Shown here: positions 36,343 to 47,272 of the stretch, piece by piece | Layout: each line of letters begins with the position of its first letter | How positions within the stretch are numbered: position 1 is the first letter of the stretch | Assembly (NCBI RefSeq): GCF_900109775.1 | Contig: NZ_FOAX01000004.1 | Coordinates: forward strand, 1 to 64,000 | DNA from: Pseudoxanthomonas sp. GM95 | GTDB taxonomy: Bacteria > Pseudomonadota > Gammaproteobacteria > Xanthomonadales > Xanthomonadaceae | Direction of reading: 5' to 3' | Length of the DNA stretch: 64,000 nucleotides | Notes under the pieces: generated by a model | The model's database searches: none | The model's input: only the letters and a program-made list of their open reading frames with translations | Told to the model about the DNA's origin: nothing | Position numbers and translations under genes: made by a program

Positions 36343-37281
36343 TCAGGCCGGGGCGAGCACGCGGCCGGTCTTGAAGTAGTGCAGCAGGTTGTCCAGCACC
36401 AGGTCTTCCATCGCCTTGCGGGTTTCGTGCGTGCCGCTGCCGACGTGCGGCGCCAGGACCACGTTGTCCAATGCGCGCAAGGCTTCGGGCACCTGCGGCT
36501 CGGCGGCGAAGACATCCAGCCCGGCGCCGGCGATGCGGCCTTCCACCAGGGCGGCGATCAGCGCGTCCTGATCGACCACGCTGCCGCGCGCGACGTTGAC
36601 CAGATAGCTGTGCGGACCGAGCGCATCGAGCACGCCCGCATCAATGATGTGCCGGGTGGCCGCGCCACCGGGCAGGATCAGCACCAGCACGTCGCACCAG
36701 CGCGCCAGCGCGTGCAGGTCGGCCTCGTGCTGCGCCTCATGGCCGGCGACCGGGCGACGGCTGTGATAGCGCACCGGCATGTCGAAGCCGCTCGCGCGCT
36801 TGGCGATCACCTGGCCGATCTGTCCGAAGCCGACCAGGCCCAGGCGCTTGCCGCTCACGCGTGTAGTCAGCGGATAGCCGCCCTGCGTCCAGCGCCCGGC
36901 GCGCACGAAGCGATCCGAGGCCGAGACCTGGCGCATCACATCGATCACCAGGCCCATCGCCAGGTCTGCGACGCAGTCATCCAGCGTGCCGAAGCTGCCG
37001 GCCACCGCGATGCCGCGCGCTTTGGCTTCGGCCAGGTCGACCCTGTCCATGCCGACGCCGCGACTGGAGATCACTTTGAGGTCGGGCAAGGCCGCCATGA
37101 GTTCAGGCGCGACGCCGACGTTGGCGCTGGTCACCACGCCGGCGATGCCGGCGCCCGAGGCGACGAGGAAGCCGGCCGGATCGTCCTGCGTCCACCAGGT
37201 GGATACGTCCAACTGCTCGGCCAGCGCGGCGTCCAGCGCCGGCGAGAGCGGAAGCAGTTGCAGGATGCGGGGACGGTCCAT
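36343..37281 (-). CDS. D-isomer-specific 2-hydroxyacid dehydrogenase (copy A)
   Basis: NAD(P)-dependent reductase of 312 residues, of the glyoxylate/hydroxypyruvate reductase group. The cofactor motif GLVGFGQIG lies near residue 146; the catalytic Arg is in NVARGSVVD (about 228), Glu in GLDVFAAEP (about 255) and His in APHVGSGT (about 277). It is the last gene of operon A, after garD. A paralogue ends operon B at 45490. The substrate in aldarate catabolism (glyoxylate, tartronate or other 2-oxoacid) is not known. The ATG at 37281 has GAGGAA upstream. Confidence 0.86.
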   Translation of the reverse strand: MDRPRILQLLPLSPALDAALAEQLDVSTWWTQDDPAGFLVASGAGIAGVVTSANVGVAPELMAALPDLKVISSRGVGMDRVDLAEAKARGIAVAGSFGTLDDCVADLAMGLVIDVMRQVSASDRFVRAGRWTQGGYPLTTRVSGKRLGLVGFGQIGQVIAKRASGFDMPVRYHSRRPVAGHEAQHEADLHALARWCDVLVLILPGGAATRHIIDAGVLDALGPHSYLVNVARGSVVDQDALIAALVEGRIAGAGLDVFAAEPQVPEALRALDNVVLAPHVGSGTHETRKAMEDLVLDNLLHYFKTGRVLAPA

Positions 37282-37343
37282 CAGCAAAGTTCCTCACGTG
37301 CTGCATCGATCCGTGATCGACGCGAGATTGGATACAGCGCCGC

Positions 37344-38885
37344 TCAGGTGATCGGCGCGGGATTGAACAAGGCCAGGTCGTTGTGCAGGTGGTGTTTCTC
37401 GGCCCAGGTCTGCGTGCCGCTGGCGACGTCCAGGTACAGCTGGAAGATCTCCCAGCCCATTTCGTCCAGGGTCTTGTCGCCGGTGGCGACCACGCCAGCA
37501 TCGACGTCCATCAGGTCCGACCAGCGTCGCGCCAGTTCGCTGCGGGTGGCGACCTTGATCACCGGCACCATCCCCAGGCCATACGGCGTGCCGCGGCCGG
37601 TGGTGAAGATGTGCAGGTTCATGCCGGCGGCGGTCTGCAGCGTGCCGCAGACGAAATCGCTGGCCGGCGTGGCGCAGTACTGCAGGCCACGGCCCTTGAC
37701 GCGCTCGCCCGGCGGCACGACGCCGCTGATGGTCGAGGTGCCGGACTTGGCGATCGAGCCCATCGCCTTCTCGACGATGTTGGAGAGGCCGCCCTTCTTG
37801 TTGCCGGGCGTGGTGTTGGCGCTGCGGTCGGCCTGGCCGCGTGCGAGGTAGTTGTCGTACCAGGCCATCTCGCGCACCAGCGCCTTGGCCACGTCTTCAT
37901 TGGCCGCGCGCGGCACCAGCAGCTGGATGCCGTCGCGCACCTCGGTGTTCTCGGAGAACATCACCGTCGCCCCGGCGCGCACCAGCAGGTCGGCCGCCAC
38001 GCCCAATGCGGGATTGGCGGTGATGCCGGAAAACGCATCGCTGCCGCCGCACTGCATGCCCACCACCAGCTCGGAGGCCGGGACGGTTTCGCGCTGGCGG
38101 GCGTTGAGGTGCTGCAGGCGCGTTTCGGCCAGGTCCATGATGCTCTTGATCATGTCCTGGAAGCCCATCGTGGCTTCCTGCAGGCGATAGACCGCGCTGT
38201 CGTCCGCGTCGGCATCGTCCTGAAGGAGCTTTTCCGGCACCAGCTTTTCGCAGCCCAGGCCGACGATCAGCGCCTGGCCGCCGAAGTTGGGATTGCGCCC
38301 GATGTTGCGCAGGGTGCGGATCGGAATTATGGCCTCCGGCGCGGTGATCGCCACGCCACAGCCGTAGACGTGGTTGATCGCGACCACGTCATCGACGTTG
38401 GGATACTTGGGCAGCAGCTCGGTGCGGATGCGCTCCACCGCGTGGCCCAGCACGCCGACCACGCACTGCACGCTGGTCATGATGCCCAGGATGTTGCGCG
38501 TGCCCACGCTGCCATCGCGGTTGCGGTAGCCCTGGAAGGTGTAGCCCTCCAGCGGCTGCACGTCGCGCGGGGTTTGCAGGCTCAGGTCCAGCGCGTCCAG
38601 CTCCGGCGCGGCCGGCATGTCCAGCAGGCTTTCCTGTACCCAAGTCCCCACCGCGATGTCGGCATTGGCATAGCCGATCGGCGTGCCGTAGCGCATCACC
38701 GCCGCGCCCTTGGCGATCGGCACCAAAGCCACCTTGTGGCCCTGCGGGACCGCCTCGATGGTGGTGACGCCGTCCTGGAAGGTCGCACCTTCCGGCGCGC
38801 CCCCGTCGTTGACCACGACGGCGACGTTGTCTTCGGGGCGCAGCTGGATGCTGCGCCATTGCGGCTGGGTGGGGACTGCGGACAT
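37344..38885 (-). CDS. garD: Galactarate dehydratase
   Basis: Dehydrates galactarate to 5-dehydro-4-deoxy-D-glucarate. The 513 residues align along their length with E. coli GarD: N-terminal SAF-like domain ([18 protein letters not shown]), linker ([18 protein letters not shown]), then the UxaA-like core with [33 protein letters not shown] and PASDFVCGT. The product is the substrate of KdgD encoded upstream at 43279. AAGGTGA lies before the ATG at 38885. It is 28 bases after the MFS gene. Confidence 0.95.
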   Translation of the reverse strand: MSAVPTQPQWRSIQLRPEDNVAVVVNDGGAPEGATFQDGVTTIEAVPQGHKVALVPIAKGAAVMRYGTPIGYANADIAVGTWVQESLLDMPAAPELDALDLSLQTPRDVQPLEGYTFQGYRNRDGSVGTRNILGIMTSVQCVVGVLGHAVERIRTELLPKYPNVDDVVAINHVYGCGVAITAPEAIIPIRTLRNIGRNPNFGGQALIVGLGCEKLVPEKLLQDDADADDSAVYRLQEATMGFQDMIKSIMDLAETRLQHLNARQRETVPASELVVGMQCGGSDAFSGITANPALGVAADLLVRAGATVMFSENTEVRDGIQLLVPRAANEDVAKALVREMAWYDNYLARGQADRSANTTPGNKKGGLSNIVEKAMGSIAKSGTSTISGVVPPGERVKGRGLQYCATPASDFVCGTLQTAAGMNLHIFTTGRGTPYGLGMVPVIKVATRSELARRWSDLMDVDAGVVATGDKTLDEMGWEIFQLYLDVASGTQTWAEKHHLHNDLALFNPAPIT

Positions 38886-38913
38886 CAGGTTCACCTTGCT
38901 TGCGGCCTTGTCT

Positions 38914-40272
38914 TCAATGCTGGGTGGCGGGCACCTGGCGCGCGGCACCATTGTGCGGCGGTTCGCGCAGCTCGATGCGTTCGATCTTGCCGACGATCAC
39001 CAGGTAGCTGACCACCACCAGCGCGCCGTTGGCGGCCACGAAGGCCAGCGCCGAGGCGAACGAGCCGCTGCTGCCGACCAGGTAACCGATCACGATCGGC
39101 GTGGTGATCGAGGCGATGTTGCCGAACATGTTGAACATGCCGCCGGCCAGGCCAATGATCTGCTTGGGCGCGGTATCGGACACCACCGCCCAGCCCAGCG
39201 CGCCGATGCCCTTGCCGAAGAAGGCCATCGCCATCACCGCCACCACGATCCACTCGGTGGACACGTAGTTAGCCACCACGATCACCGACGACAGGCCCAT
39301 GCCCAGCACGATCGGCAGCTTGCGGGCGAAGGTCAGCGAGTGCCCGCGGCGTAGCAGCCAGTCGGAGAACACGCCGCCCAGCACGCCACCGGCGAAACCG
39401 CACAGCGCCGGCAGCGAGGCGATGAAGCCCGCCTTGAGGATCGACATGCCGCGCTCCTGCACCAGGTACACCGGGAACCAGGTCAGGAAGAAGTAGGTCA
39501 CGCCGTTGACGCCGTACTGGCCCAGGTACACGCCGATCATCATGCGCTTCTTGAGCAGCTGCTTGACGTAGAACCACTGGTTGCCCGACTTCTTCTCGCC
39601 CGGCTTGTCCATGTCCACCAGCGCACCGCCGGCGGTGATGTAGTCGATCTCGGCCTTGTTGGCGCGGGGATGTTCACGCGGGTTGTAGATCACCACGCGC
39701 CACACCAGTGCCGCCAACACGCCCACGACGCCCATGACCAGGAACACGTGGTGCCAGCCCAGCGTCGCCACCATCCAGCCCATGATCGGGGCGAAGATCA
39801 CCGTGGCGAAGTACTGCGCCGAATTGAAGAACGCCGAGGCCGAACCACGCTCGTTGGCCGGGAACCAGGCCGCGGTGATGCGGCTGTTGCCGGGGAACGA
39901 CGGGGCTTCGGCCACGCCCACCAGGAAGCGCAGCAGGAACAGCGCCGGCACCATCATCCCGCCCGGCAGGATGTGGATCGCGCCCTGCAGCGCGGTGAAC
40001 ACCGACCACAGCGCGATGCCCCAGCCGTAGACCTTCTTGGCGCCGAAACGGTCCAGCAGCCAGCCACCCGGAATCTGGCAGGTCACATACGCCCAGCCAA
40101 ACGCCGAGAAGATGAAGCCCAGTTCCTCGGCACTGATGCCCAGTTCCTTCTGCATCGAGGAACCGGCGATGGACAGGGTGGCCCGATCGGCGTAGTTGAT
40201 CGTCGTGACGATGAACAGGAACAGCACGATCCACAACCGCATCCGCGTTCTTTTTTCAGTCGTTGCATTCAT
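38914..40272 (-). CDS. MFS anion:cation symporter, galactarate/glucarate type
   Basis: Inner-membrane carrier with 12 helices, 452 residues, of the ACS family (GudP/GarP/ExuT-like). Signature parts are [12 protein letters not shown] (helix 1 end), [12 protein letters not shown] (loop 2-3), and [18 protein letters not shown]. It lies between the porin gene and garD, so galactarate is the expected substrate. A paralogue is in operon B at 48045. Confidence 0.9.
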   Translation of the reverse strand: MNATTEKRTRMRLWIVLFLFIVTTINYADRATLSIAGSSMQKELGISAEELGFIFSAFGWAYVTCQIPGGWLLDRFGAKKVYGWGIALWSVFTALQGAIHILPGGMMVPALFLLRFLVGVAEAPSFPGNSRITAAWFPANERGSASAFFNSAQYFATVIFAPIMGWMVATLGWHHVFLVMGVVGVLAALVWRVVIYNPREHPRANKAEIDYITAGGALVDMDKPGEKKSGNQWFYVKQLLKKRMMIGVYLGQYGVNGVTYFFLTWFPVYLVQERGMSILKAGFIASLPALCGFAGGVLGGVFSDWLLRRGHSLTFARKLPIVLGMGLSSVIVVANYVSTEWIVVAVMAMAFFGKGIGALGWAVVSDTAPKQIIGLAGGMFNMFGNIASITTPIVIGYLVGSSGSFASALAFVAANGALVVVSYLVIVGKIERIELREPPHNGAARQVPATQH

Positions 40273-40299
40273 CTGAAGCGTGCTCCGAGGTCAGTGCGA

Positions 40300-41496
40300 T
40301 CAGAACGCGATCTGCATGCGGCCAGTAATGGCGTTGGTCTTGTCCAGCGTGGCGTGGGCCAGATTGTCCTGCGCGTCGCTATGGATGTAGTTCAGGCGGA
40401 ACATCACGTTCTTGTTGGCGTAGTAGTTCACGCCCAACGTGGTCGCCTTGACCTCGATATCGCGGTTGACCTGCTCACCATGCGCGGTGTCGTAGCGCAG
40501 CGCCACTTCCCACGCACCATGCTCACCAATGCCATCGGGACGGGTGAAGCGGGCCTTCTTGAAGTCGTAGCCGCGGGTCTGGCCGGTGATGAACCAGCCG
40601 ACCGTGGCGTAACCGGTCTTCAGGTCGCCATCTTGAGCGCCATCTTCGTAATGCGCCTTGCCGGCCTCGGACTGCACGTAGAACGGGCCGCGAGAATAAG
40701 CGACTTCGCCCAAGTACTTGTTGATGTCCACCTTGCTGCCGTCGTTGAGCGAGATCAGGGTGAAGCGCGACTGGTCGGACAGGTGGCCGGCGGCGCGCAC
40801 CGAAGCGCTGGTACCGGTGTAGACGTCGTTCTGGTTGCGGCCGATCTCGTCGTGGCCGCCGCTCACGCCCAGGTGCAGCAGGCCGTTTTCCTTGGCCAGC
40901 GGCAACCAGACCAGGCGGGCCGACTCGCCCAGGCCGCTGTTGCGATCGGTGTCGGTGTTGGCCTCGTTGTAGACGTTGATGCCGTAGATCCACTGCTTGT
41001 CTTTGGTATTTCCCACCCACGAGGCGCCGTAGCGGTAGCCCAGTGCCTGCGTGTCGGCCACCCACGAGCGCTCCTGCATCGAAGCCCAGAGATCGTCGGT
41101 GGTGTATTCCAGCGAATAGAACGGCTTGATCTGGCCGATGGCAATCGAACCCGGGCCCAGGTCATGCGAGATGGCGATGGTCTGGCCAACCGGCTTGTCG
41201 TTGGCGAAGTCGTAATCGACCACGTAACCCCAGTCGCCGAACTTGCCCGACACCGCCAGGCGCACGCGGCGCAGCTCGGTGCCGTTGGCGTTGTCGGTGC
41301 GCAGGTCATCGTTGTCGAACCAGCCGCCGTCGAACTGCACGCGGCCGTGGATGCCGAAGGTGTATTGCCCATCATCGGACGAGGCGTTGAAGCCATTGCT
41401 GTCCAGCTTGGTCTCGGCCTGCGCCAGCGGTGCGGCCAGCGCCGTCGCAACAGCCAGGGTGAGCAATGCGGTGGTGCGGTAGTGCTTGGAGTTCAT
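40300..41496 (-). CDS. OprO/OprP-type porin
   Basis: Outer-membrane porin of 398 residues with a signal peptide (about 1-27, ending AQA) and a barrel ending ITGRMQIAF. The family was named for phosphate-selective porins O and P, but members also serve other anions; here aldarates are likely from context. Two ATGs are adjacent (41499 and 41496); the second has GAGG at 5 bases and is preferred. The leader from 41500 to 41695 has a diverged copy at 49657. Confidence 0.86.
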   Translation of the reverse strand: MNSKHYRTTALLTLAVATALAAPLAQAETKLDSNGFNASSDDGQYTFGIHGRVQFDGGWFDNDDLRTDNANGTELRRVRLAVSGKFGDWGYVVDYDFANDKPVGQTIAISHDLGPGSIAIGQIKPFYSLEYTTDDLWASMQERSWVADTQALGYRYGASWVGNTKDKQWIYGINVYNEANTDTDRNSGLGESARLVWLPLAKENGLLHLGVSGGHDEIGRNQNDVYTGTSASVRAAGHLSDQSRFTLISLNDGSKVDINKYLGEVAYSRGPFYVQSEAGKAHYEDGAQDGDLKTGYATVGWFITGQTRGYDFKKARFTRPDGIGEHGAWEVALRYDTAHGEQVNRDIEVKATTLGVNYYANKNVMFRLNYIHSDAQDNLAHATLDKTNAITGRMQIAF

Positions 41497-41695
41497 CATC
41501 CCCTCTCTTGACGATGTAGGGCCGTGCAAGGACGCGCCCGGTTGATCGATCTGTGCGTGTGATCCAGCCGGCGCGTGCTGCTGGCCCTCCCGGCCTGCGC
41601 TGCTGGCGATGTCGCGGGCCTTCAGGCCGCGGCGTGTTCGGTGTTGCAAAAGCAAGACCGCGCCAGGACCAGAAGGCCCTGACGCGGGGTGTGGA

Positions 41696-43279
41696 TCAGT
41701 CCTTGCCCAGCACGCCGTCGGTGCGGCGCCAGATGGCCAGCGGGTTGCCGTTGGCCAGCGATTCGGGCAGCAGTTCGGCGAACAGGTCCTGGTAGCAGAC
41801 CGGGCGCAGGAAGCGCTTGATCGCCAGGGTGCCCACCGAGGTGCTGCGCGCGTCGGAGGTGGCCGGGTACGGGCCGCCGTGGACCATCGCGTGGCAGACC
41901 TCCACGCCGGTCGGCCAGCCGTTGGCCAGGATGCGGCCGGCCTTGCGCTCCAGCACCGGCAGCAGCGCCTTGGCGAGGGCGATGTCGCCCTGGTCCATGT
42001 GCAGGGTCGCGGTGAGCTGGCCTTCCAGGTGTTCGCTCAGCGCGATCAGCTGGGCCTGGTCCTTGCAGCGGATCAGCATGGACGAGGCGCCGAAGACTTC
42101 GGCCTGCAGCGCTTCATCGGCCAGGAACGCATCGGCGTCGGTGGTGAACCACGCCGCTTCGCAGCGGTTGGGGCCTTCCGCCGGCAGGCCGCGCGCCAGC
42201 GTGGTGACCTTGTCGTGGCCGACCAGTGCAGCAACGCCGTCGGCGTAGGCCTTGCCGATGCCCGGGGTCAGCATGACGCTGGCGGCCGAGGCCTTGAGCG
42301 CGTCGACCGCAGCGGTGACGAAGGTGTCCAGCGCCGGCGAATCGATCGCCAGCAGCAGGCCCGGATTGGTGCAGAACTGGCCGGCGCCCATCGTCAGCGA
42401 ACCGACGAAGGCCTTGCCCAGCGCCTCGGCACGCGCATTGAGCGCTTCGGGCATCAGATAGACCGGGTTGATGCTGCTCATCTCGGCGTAGACCGGGATC
42501 GGTTCGGCGCGCGCGGTGGCGACCTGCATGAGTGCCGTGCCGCCACCGCGCGAGCCGGTGAAGCCCACGGCCTTGATGCGCGGGTCGGCCACCAGCGCGC
42601 TACCGATCTTGGTACCAGCGCCGTAGAGCATGGAGAACACGCCTTCGGGCAGGCCGCACTTGGCCACCGCCTTCTGGATCGCCACGCCGACCAGCTCGGA
42701 CGTGCCGGGATGCGCGTTGTGCGCCTTGACCACCACCGGGCAACCGGCGGCCAGCGCCGAAGCGGTATCGCCACCGGCCACCGAGAAGGCCAGCGGGAAG
42801 TTGCTGGCGCCGAACACGGCGACCGGGCCCAGCGCGATGTGGCGCTGGCGCAGGTCACTGCGCGGCAGCGGCGCACGGTCCGGCAGGGCCGGATCCAGGC
42901 GCGCTTCCAGCCAGCTGCCTTCGCGCACGACCGAGGCGAACAGCTTGAGCTGGCCGACGGTGCGGCCACGCTCGCCTTCCAGGCGTGCACGCGGCAGGCC
43001 GGACTCGGCCATCGCACGCACGATCAGGTCATCGCCGATGGCGAGGATCTCGTCGGCGCAGGTTTCCAGGAACGTGGCGCGCGCTTCGAGCGAAGTCTCG
43101 CGATAGGTGTCAAACGCCGCCGCGGCCAGCGCGCAAGCGCGCTCCAGGTCGGCGGCGCTGGCCAGGCCGTAATCGGGGGCGAGGTGTTCGCCCGTGGACG
43201 GATCCAGGCCCTGCACGGTGCCGTCAGCACCGAAGGTGGCGGTGGAACCGATCAGCATCTTTCCGGTGAGGGTGCCCAT
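41696..43279 (-). CDS. 2,5-dioxovalerate (2-oxoglutarate semialdehyde) dehydrogenase
   Basis: Aldehyde dehydrogenase of 527 residues that oxidises the KdgD product to 2-oxoglutarate. The catalytic cysteine is in [10 protein letters not shown] (about residue 315), the glutamate in [10 protein letters not shown] (about 275), and the cofactor loop in GFTGSRGGG (about 255). Length and motifs match the AldHT/KGSADH group of aldarate pathways. The start at 43279 overlaps the kdgD1 stop by one base (TAATG). Confidence 0.93.
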   Translation of the reverse strand: MGTLTGKMLIGSTATFGADGTVQGLDPSTGEHLAPDYGLASAADLERACALAAAAFDTYRETSLEARATFLETCADEILAIGDDLIVRAMAESGLPRARLEGERGRTVGQLKLFASVVREGSWLEARLDPALPDRAPLPRSDLRQRHIALGPVAVFGASNFPLAFSVAGGDTASALAAGCPVVVKAHNAHPGTSELVGVAIQKAVAKCGLPEGVFSMLYGAGTKIGSALVADPRIKAVGFTGSRGGGTALMQVATARAEPIPVYAEMSSINPVYLMPEALNARAEALGKAFVGSLTMGAGQFCTNPGLLLAIDSPALDTFVTAAVDALKASAASVMLTPGIGKAYADGVAALVGHDKVTTLARGLPAEGPNRCEAAWFTTDADAFLADEALQAEVFGASSMLIRCKDQAQLIALSEHLEGQLTATLHMDQGDIALAKALLPVLERKAGRILANGWPTGVEVCHAMVHGGPYPATSDARSTSVGTLAIKRFLRPVCYQDLFAELLPESLANGNPLAIWRRTDGVLGKD

Positions 43280-44196
43280 TACTTGCGGTCTCCGATCAGC
43301 TTCTTGAGGATGTCCAGCTCTTCGCCGGTCAGGTCGGCCAGCGGCGTGCGCACGGGACCGGCGCTGCGGCCGACCGCGGTCATGCCGGCCTTGACGATGG
43401 ACACGGCGTAGCCGGCGCGGCGGTTGCGCAGCTCGGTGTAAGGCAGGACGAAGTCGTTGAGTTCGCGATACACATGCGCCACGTCGCGGGCACGCACGGC
43501 CTTGTAGAACTCCAGCGCCCACTCGGGCAGGAAGTTGAAGATCGCCGAGGAATACGTGGTCACGCCCATTTCCAGGTACGGCAGGGCGAAGGTCTCGGCG
43601 GTCGGCAGGCCACCGACATACAGCAGGCGATCGCCCAGGCGGGCGAAGATGCGGGTCATGCGATCCACGTCACCCACGCCGTCCTTGAAGCCGACCAGGT
43701 TCGGGCAGCGCTCGGCGATGCGCTCGACGGCGTTGGCGTCCAGCTTGCCGTTGGCCCGGCTGTAGACGATCACGCCCAGCTTGGTGGACTTGCACACGCG
43801 CTCGACGTGGTCGGCCACACCGGCGGCGTCGCATTCGGTCAGGTAGGGCGGGAACAGCAGGATGCCGTCGGCGCCGTTGGCTTCGGCCGCCTGCGCCATC
43901 TCGATGGCGATCGCGGTGCCGTAGCCGGCCGGGGCGATGATCGGGGTGCTGGCGCCGGCTTCTTCCACTGCGGCTTTGACCGCCTGGTTCACTTCGGCCA
44001 GGGTCAGCGAGAACAGCTCGCCGGTGCCGCCGGCGGCGAACAGACCCGAGGCCGGGTAGCCGGACAGCCACTGCAGGTTGCTGCGGTAGGCCGCTTCGTC
44101 GAAGGCGTGGTCGTCGGCCTTGAAGTGCGTGACCGGGAACGACAGCAGGCCGGCGCCCAGCGCCTTGGCCACTTCCTGCGGGGTGTATTTGCTCAT
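43279..44196 (-). CDS. kdgD: 5-dehydro-4-deoxyglucarate dehydratase (copy 1)
   Basis: DapA-family lyase of 305 residues. It dehydrates and decarboxylates 5-dehydro-4-deoxyglucarate to 2,5-dioxopentanoate. The Schiff-base lysine is in [10 protein letters not shown] (about residue 188), the family tyrosine in [10 protein letters not shown] (about 155), and [10 protein letters not shown] lies near 57. First gene of operon A; its translation is coupled to the dehydrogenase through TAATG. The protein differs from copy 2 (49857) at six residues. The start at 44196 has no strong ribosome site, but sequence conservation with copy 2 begins there. Confidence 0.95.
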   Translation of the reverse strand: MSKYTPQEVAKALGAGLLSFPVTHFKADDHAFDEAAYRSNLQWLSGYPASGLFAAGGTGELFSLTLAEVNQAVKAAVEEAGASTPIIAPAGYGTAIAIEMAQAAEANGADGILLFPPYLTECDAAGVADHVERVCKSTKLGVIVYSRANGKLDANAVERIAERCPNLVGFKDGVGDVDRMTRIFARLGDRLLYVGGLPTAETFALPYLEMGVTTYSSAIFNFLPEWALEFYKAVRARDVAHVYRELNDFVLPYTELRNRRAGYAVSIVKAGMTAVGRSAGPVRTPLADLTGEELDILKKLIGDRK

Positions 44197-44235
44197 GGGA
44201 TCTGGGGAGGGCTCGGTGGAGTTCGGCGCCGATCC

Positions 44236-44313
44236 TAGGAGCCGGTTCCATTCCCGTCCAAGCCAAATCCAGCATGGAATGATGCCGATTCTGTATTGTT
44301 TAGACTTTGGTCT
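44236..44313. promoter_or_regulatory. Conserved kdgD1/LysR divergent regulatory region
   Basis: The 325-base gap holds blocks shared with the leader of kdgD2 at 50810-50888: TAGGAGCCGGTT (44236-44247), a CCCGTCCAAGCCAAAT block, the palindrome GCAT-N6-ATGC (44272-44285) and AGAC-N4-GTCT (44302-44313). A weak kdgD promoter, TTGGAC and TAGGAT on the minus strand, lies in this block. These are candidates for LysR binding; the rest of the gap to 44521 shows nothing further. Confidence 0.5.
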
Positions 44314-44521
44314 GACAGGTTCGTTCAGCCGAAAAGGGCAAATCTCGCCAACCCAAATCATTGATTTAAAAACGATAGTCGCTTGCCATCGCGTCAAAGC
44401 ACCGGACTCTGCATTCGATCCGCCGACGCGAAGCCCCCGTCGGAGAAATCGCCCGGCAGGCTTGCCGCCACGATGCGCGAAGCCCACGATTCGCGCAGTG
44501 CACCATCCAGGAGCGGTATCA

Positions 44522-45430
44522 ATGTTCGACCTCAACCAGCTCCGCTGCTTCGTCACCGTCGCCGAGGAGCTGCACTTCAGCCGTGCCGCTGCGCGCCTGC
44601 ACATGACCCAGCCGCCGCTGAGCCGGCAGATCCAGCTGCTGGAGCACAGCATCGGCACGACGTTGTTCACCCGCAGCAACCGCGTGGTGCGGCTGACGCC
44701 CGCCGGGCGCACCCTGCTGCCCGAGGCGCGCACGATCCTGCGCCTGGCCGAAAGCGCCAGCCTGTCCGCAAGGCGCGTGGGCCTGGGCGAAGCCGGCAGC
44801 GCCAGCATCGGCTTCACCGCGGCGGCCGGCTATCACTTCCTGCCCGAGGCCATCGCGCACCTGCGCACCGAATTGCCCGACATCGACCTGCAGCTCAAGG
44901 AGATGGTCAGCCACTCGCAGCTGGAAGCCCTGGACAACGGCCGCCTGGACCTGGGCCTGCTGCGTCCGCCGATCACCCGCGACGGCATGCGCAGCCGCTG
45001 CGTGGTGCGCGAGACGCTGATCGCCGCCCTGCCCCAGGACCATCCGCTGGCGCAGCAGCCGACGCTGAAGCTGCGCGACTTCGACCGCCAGCCGCTGGTG
45101 ATGTATTCGCCCGACGAGGCGCGCTACTTCTATGAGCTGGTCGGCCGCATCTTCAGCCGCGTCGGCGTGGCGCCGCATTACGAGCAGCACGTCAGCCAGG
45201 TGCACTCGGTGCTGTCGCTGGTGCGCGCCGGCCTGGGCGTGGCCCTGGTGCCCGAAGCGGCCAGCAGCCTGCGCTACGAAGGCATCGTCTACCGCAACGT
45301 CACCGGCCTGGCGCCGGCGCGCCCGGTAGAGCTGCACCTGGTGTGGAAGGACGGCAACGACAATCCCGCGCTGCCACAACTGCTGGAAAAGATCGGCGCA
45401 CCGCTGCCAGCGCCTGAAGACCGGGAGTAA
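44522..45430 (+). CDS. LysR family regulator of the aldarate operons
   Basis: A 302-residue LysR protein: winged helix-turn-helix (residues 1-60, with [21 protein letters not shown] in short form [20 protein letters not shown]) and an effector domain (90-300). It is divergent from kdgD1 and convergent with operon B. The shared motifs before both kdgD copies suggest it controls both operons, probably responding to an aldarate or an intermediate; this is inference. AGGAGCGG lies before the ATG at 44522. A 16-bp stem hairpin follows its stop. Confidence 0.9.
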   Translation: MFDLNQLRCFVTVAEELHFSRAAARLHMTQPPLSRQIQLLEHSIGTTLFTRSNRVVRLTPAGRTLLPEARTILRLAESASLSARRVGLGEAGSASIGFTAAAGYHFLPEAIAHLRTELPDIDLQLKEMVSHSQLEALDNGRLDLGLLRPPITRDGMRSRCVVRETLIAALPQDHPLAQQPTLKLRDFDRQPLVMYSPDEARYFYELVGRIFSRVGVAPHYEQHVSQVHSVLSLVRAGLGVALVPEAASSLRYEGIVYRNVTGLAPARPVELHLVWKDGNDNPALPQLLEKIGAPLPAPEDRE

Positions 45431-45434
45431 GCAT

Positions 45435-45471
45435 TGAAGCCGCAAGCAGGCATCGCCTGCTTGCGGCTTCA
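45435..45471. terminator. Bidirectional terminator between LysR and operon B
   Basis: A 16-bp perfect stem (45435-45450 with 45456-45471) with loop CATCG. It starts 5 bases after the LysR stop and lies 19 bases from the operon B stop at 45490. T-runs are short. Confidence 0.75.
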
Positions 45472-45489
45472 GCACGACACGTCGATCGA

Positions 45490-46446
45490 TCAGCTAGTCA
45501 AGCAACCCACCGGCCGTTTGCCAGCCAGTCCGTCGGCCAGGCTGGCCAGGACCATCTCGCCCATGCGGGTGCGTGTCTGCACGGTCGCGCTGGCGCGGTG
45601 CGGCTGCAGGACGACATCCTCACGATCGAACAGCGCTTCGGGCACGCGGGGTTCATCGGCGAAGACATCCAGCCCGGCGCCAGCGATGGTGCCGGCTTCC
45701 AGCGCGGCCAGCAGGTCGGGCTCGTTGACCAGGCTGCCGCGGGCCACGTTGATCAGATAGCCCTGCGCGCCCAAGGCTTCGAGCACGGCGCGATTGATGA
45801 TGCCCGCGGCCTTGTCGGCCGCGGCGGCGACGATCAACGCATCGCTCTGCTGGGCCAGTTCGATCAGCTCCGGCACGAAGGTATAGGGCACATCGTCCAT
45901 GGCCTGCAGATCGGTATAGCTGATTGGACAGCCGAAGGCCGCCGCACGCGTGGCCACCGCGCGGCCAACCCGACCCAGGCCGATGATCCCGATGCGCATC
46001 CCGCTGAACTGGCGCGCCAGCGGAAACGGCGCCAGCGGCGTCGGACTCTTGCTCCAGTGTCCAGCGCGAATGAAGCGATCGCCCGCACAGATGCCACGGC
46101 AGGCCGCCATCAGCAGCCCGATGGCCAGATCGGCCACGTCTTCGGTCAGCGCACCGATGGTGGCCGACACTTGAATCCCGCGCTCGCGGGCGTACGCGAG
46201 ATCGACCGCGTCGGTGCCTACGCCATTGATGGCCACGATCTCCAGCTTGGGCAGCTGGGCCATGAGTTCGCGCGTGATGCCGGTGTGCCCGCCGGTCACC
46301 ACGCCGCGGATGCTGGCGCCATGCTCGCTCAGGAAGGCCGGCTTGTCGGCCTGCTCGAAGTAGCGATACACGGTGTACTGCGCTTCCAGCCGCGCGAGGA
46401 TGTCTGGAATCAGGATCGGGTTGAGCTGAAGCACGACAGGTTTCAT
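45490..46446 (-). CDS. D-isomer-specific 2-hydroxyacid dehydrogenase (copy B)
   Basis: A 318-residue paralogue of the protein at 36343. The cofactor motif GIIGLGRVG is near residue 150; catalytic Arg in NVARGSLVN (about 235), Glu in GLDVFADEP (about 260) and His in LQPHRASAT (about 282). Last gene of operon B, 32 bases after the SDR gene. Substrate unknown. Confidence 0.85.
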   Translation of the reverse strand: MKPVVLQLNPILIPDILARLEAQYTVYRYFEQADKPAFLSEHGASIRGVVTGGHTGITRELMAQLPKLEIVAINGVGTDAVDLAYARERGIQVSATIGALTEDVADLAIGLLMAACRGICAGDRFIRAGHWSKSPTPLAPFPLARQFSGMRIGIIGLGRVGRAVATRAAAFGCPISYTDLQAMDDVPYTFVPELIELAQQSDALIVAAAADKAAGIINRAVLEALGAQGYLINVARGSLVNEPDLLAALEAGTIAGAGLDVFADEPRVPEALFDREDVVLQPHRASATVQTRTRMGEMVLASLADGLAGKRPVGCLTS

Positions 46447-46478
46447 GGGGTCATCTCACTGTTGATCTGCAGCCGGGC

Positions 46479-47243
46479 TCAGCCGCGGCCGACGAACGGC
46501 ATGTTGGTCGCCATCACGGTCATGTTCAGCACGTTGGCCGACAGCGGCAACGACGCGACATAGCGCACGGCATCGGCGACATGCTGGACATCGACCATCG
46601 GCTCGACGGCGATCGTGCCATTGGCCTGGCGCACGCCCTTGGTCATGCGCACCGACAGATCCGTCAGTGCGTTGCCGATGTCGATCTGGCTGCAGGCAAT
46701 GCTGTATTCGCGGCCATCCAGCGCCAGGCTCTTGGTGATGCCCGCCACCGCGTGCTTGCTGGCGGTGTACGGCGCAGTGAACGGGCGCGGCGTGTGCGCC
46801 GAGATCGACCCGTTGTTGATGATGCGTCCGCCTTGCGGCACCTGCCTGCGCATCAGCCCGAACGCGGCACGCGCGCAGAGGAACACACCGGTGACATTGG
46901 TGTTGATGACGTTCATCCAGTGGCTCAGATCCAGCTCGTCCACCGGCACGGCCGGCGCATTGATGCCGGCATTGTTGAAGACCAGGTCGAGTCGACCGTA
47001 GGTCGCTTCGATGGTGGCAAACAGCGCGTCCACGCTGGCCGGGTCGGTGACGTCGGTCGAAACGGCCAGGGCCTGCTGGCCGTTGGCCTTGGCTTCGTCG
47101 GCCACCGCCTGCAACGGTTCCAGCCGACGGCCTGCCAGGACGACCGTGAAACCGTCGGCCAGCAAGCTGTTGGCGACCGCGCGGCCAATGCCGCTACCTG
47201 CGCCAGTGACCAGCGCGACCCTGAGGGAGTCGGGAGTTGTCAT
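46479..47243 (-). CDS. SDR family oxidoreductase of operon B
   Basis: Classical short-chain dehydrogenase of 254 residues: TGAGSGIG (about 14), NNAG (about 90), NNGSISAH and YTASKHA holding the catalytic Ser, Tyr and Lys. It lies between an FAA-family hydrolase and a hydroxyacid dehydrogenase. In non-phosphorylating sugar-acid routes such as L-fucose degradation in X. campestris, an SDR oxidises a 2-keto-3-deoxy acid and an FAA hydrolase then cleaves the diketo product; the same pairing is here. It is not of the extended type, so it is not uronate dehydrogenase. Confidence 0.82.
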   Translation of the reverse strand: MTTPDSLRVALVTGAGSGIGRAVANSLLADGFTVVLAGRRLEPLQAVADEAKANGQQALAVSTDVTDPASVDALFATIEATYGRLDLVFNNAGINAPAVPVDELDLSHWMNVINTNVTGVFLCARAAFGLMRRQVPQGGRIINNGSISAHTPRPFTAPYTASKHAVAGITKSLALDGREYSIACSQIDIGNALTDLSVRMTKGVRQANGTIAVEPMVDVQHVADAVRYVASLPLSANVLNMTVMATNMPFVGRG

Positions 47244-47272
47244 GGGTGTTGCTCCTTATCTGTGGGAGAGGA

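Noticed and set aside
46479-47243. Uronate dehydrogenase assignment for the operon B SDR
   Set aside because: The protein is a classical SDR with TGAGSGIG and YTASK; uronate dehydrogenases are of the extended type with a different N-terminus.
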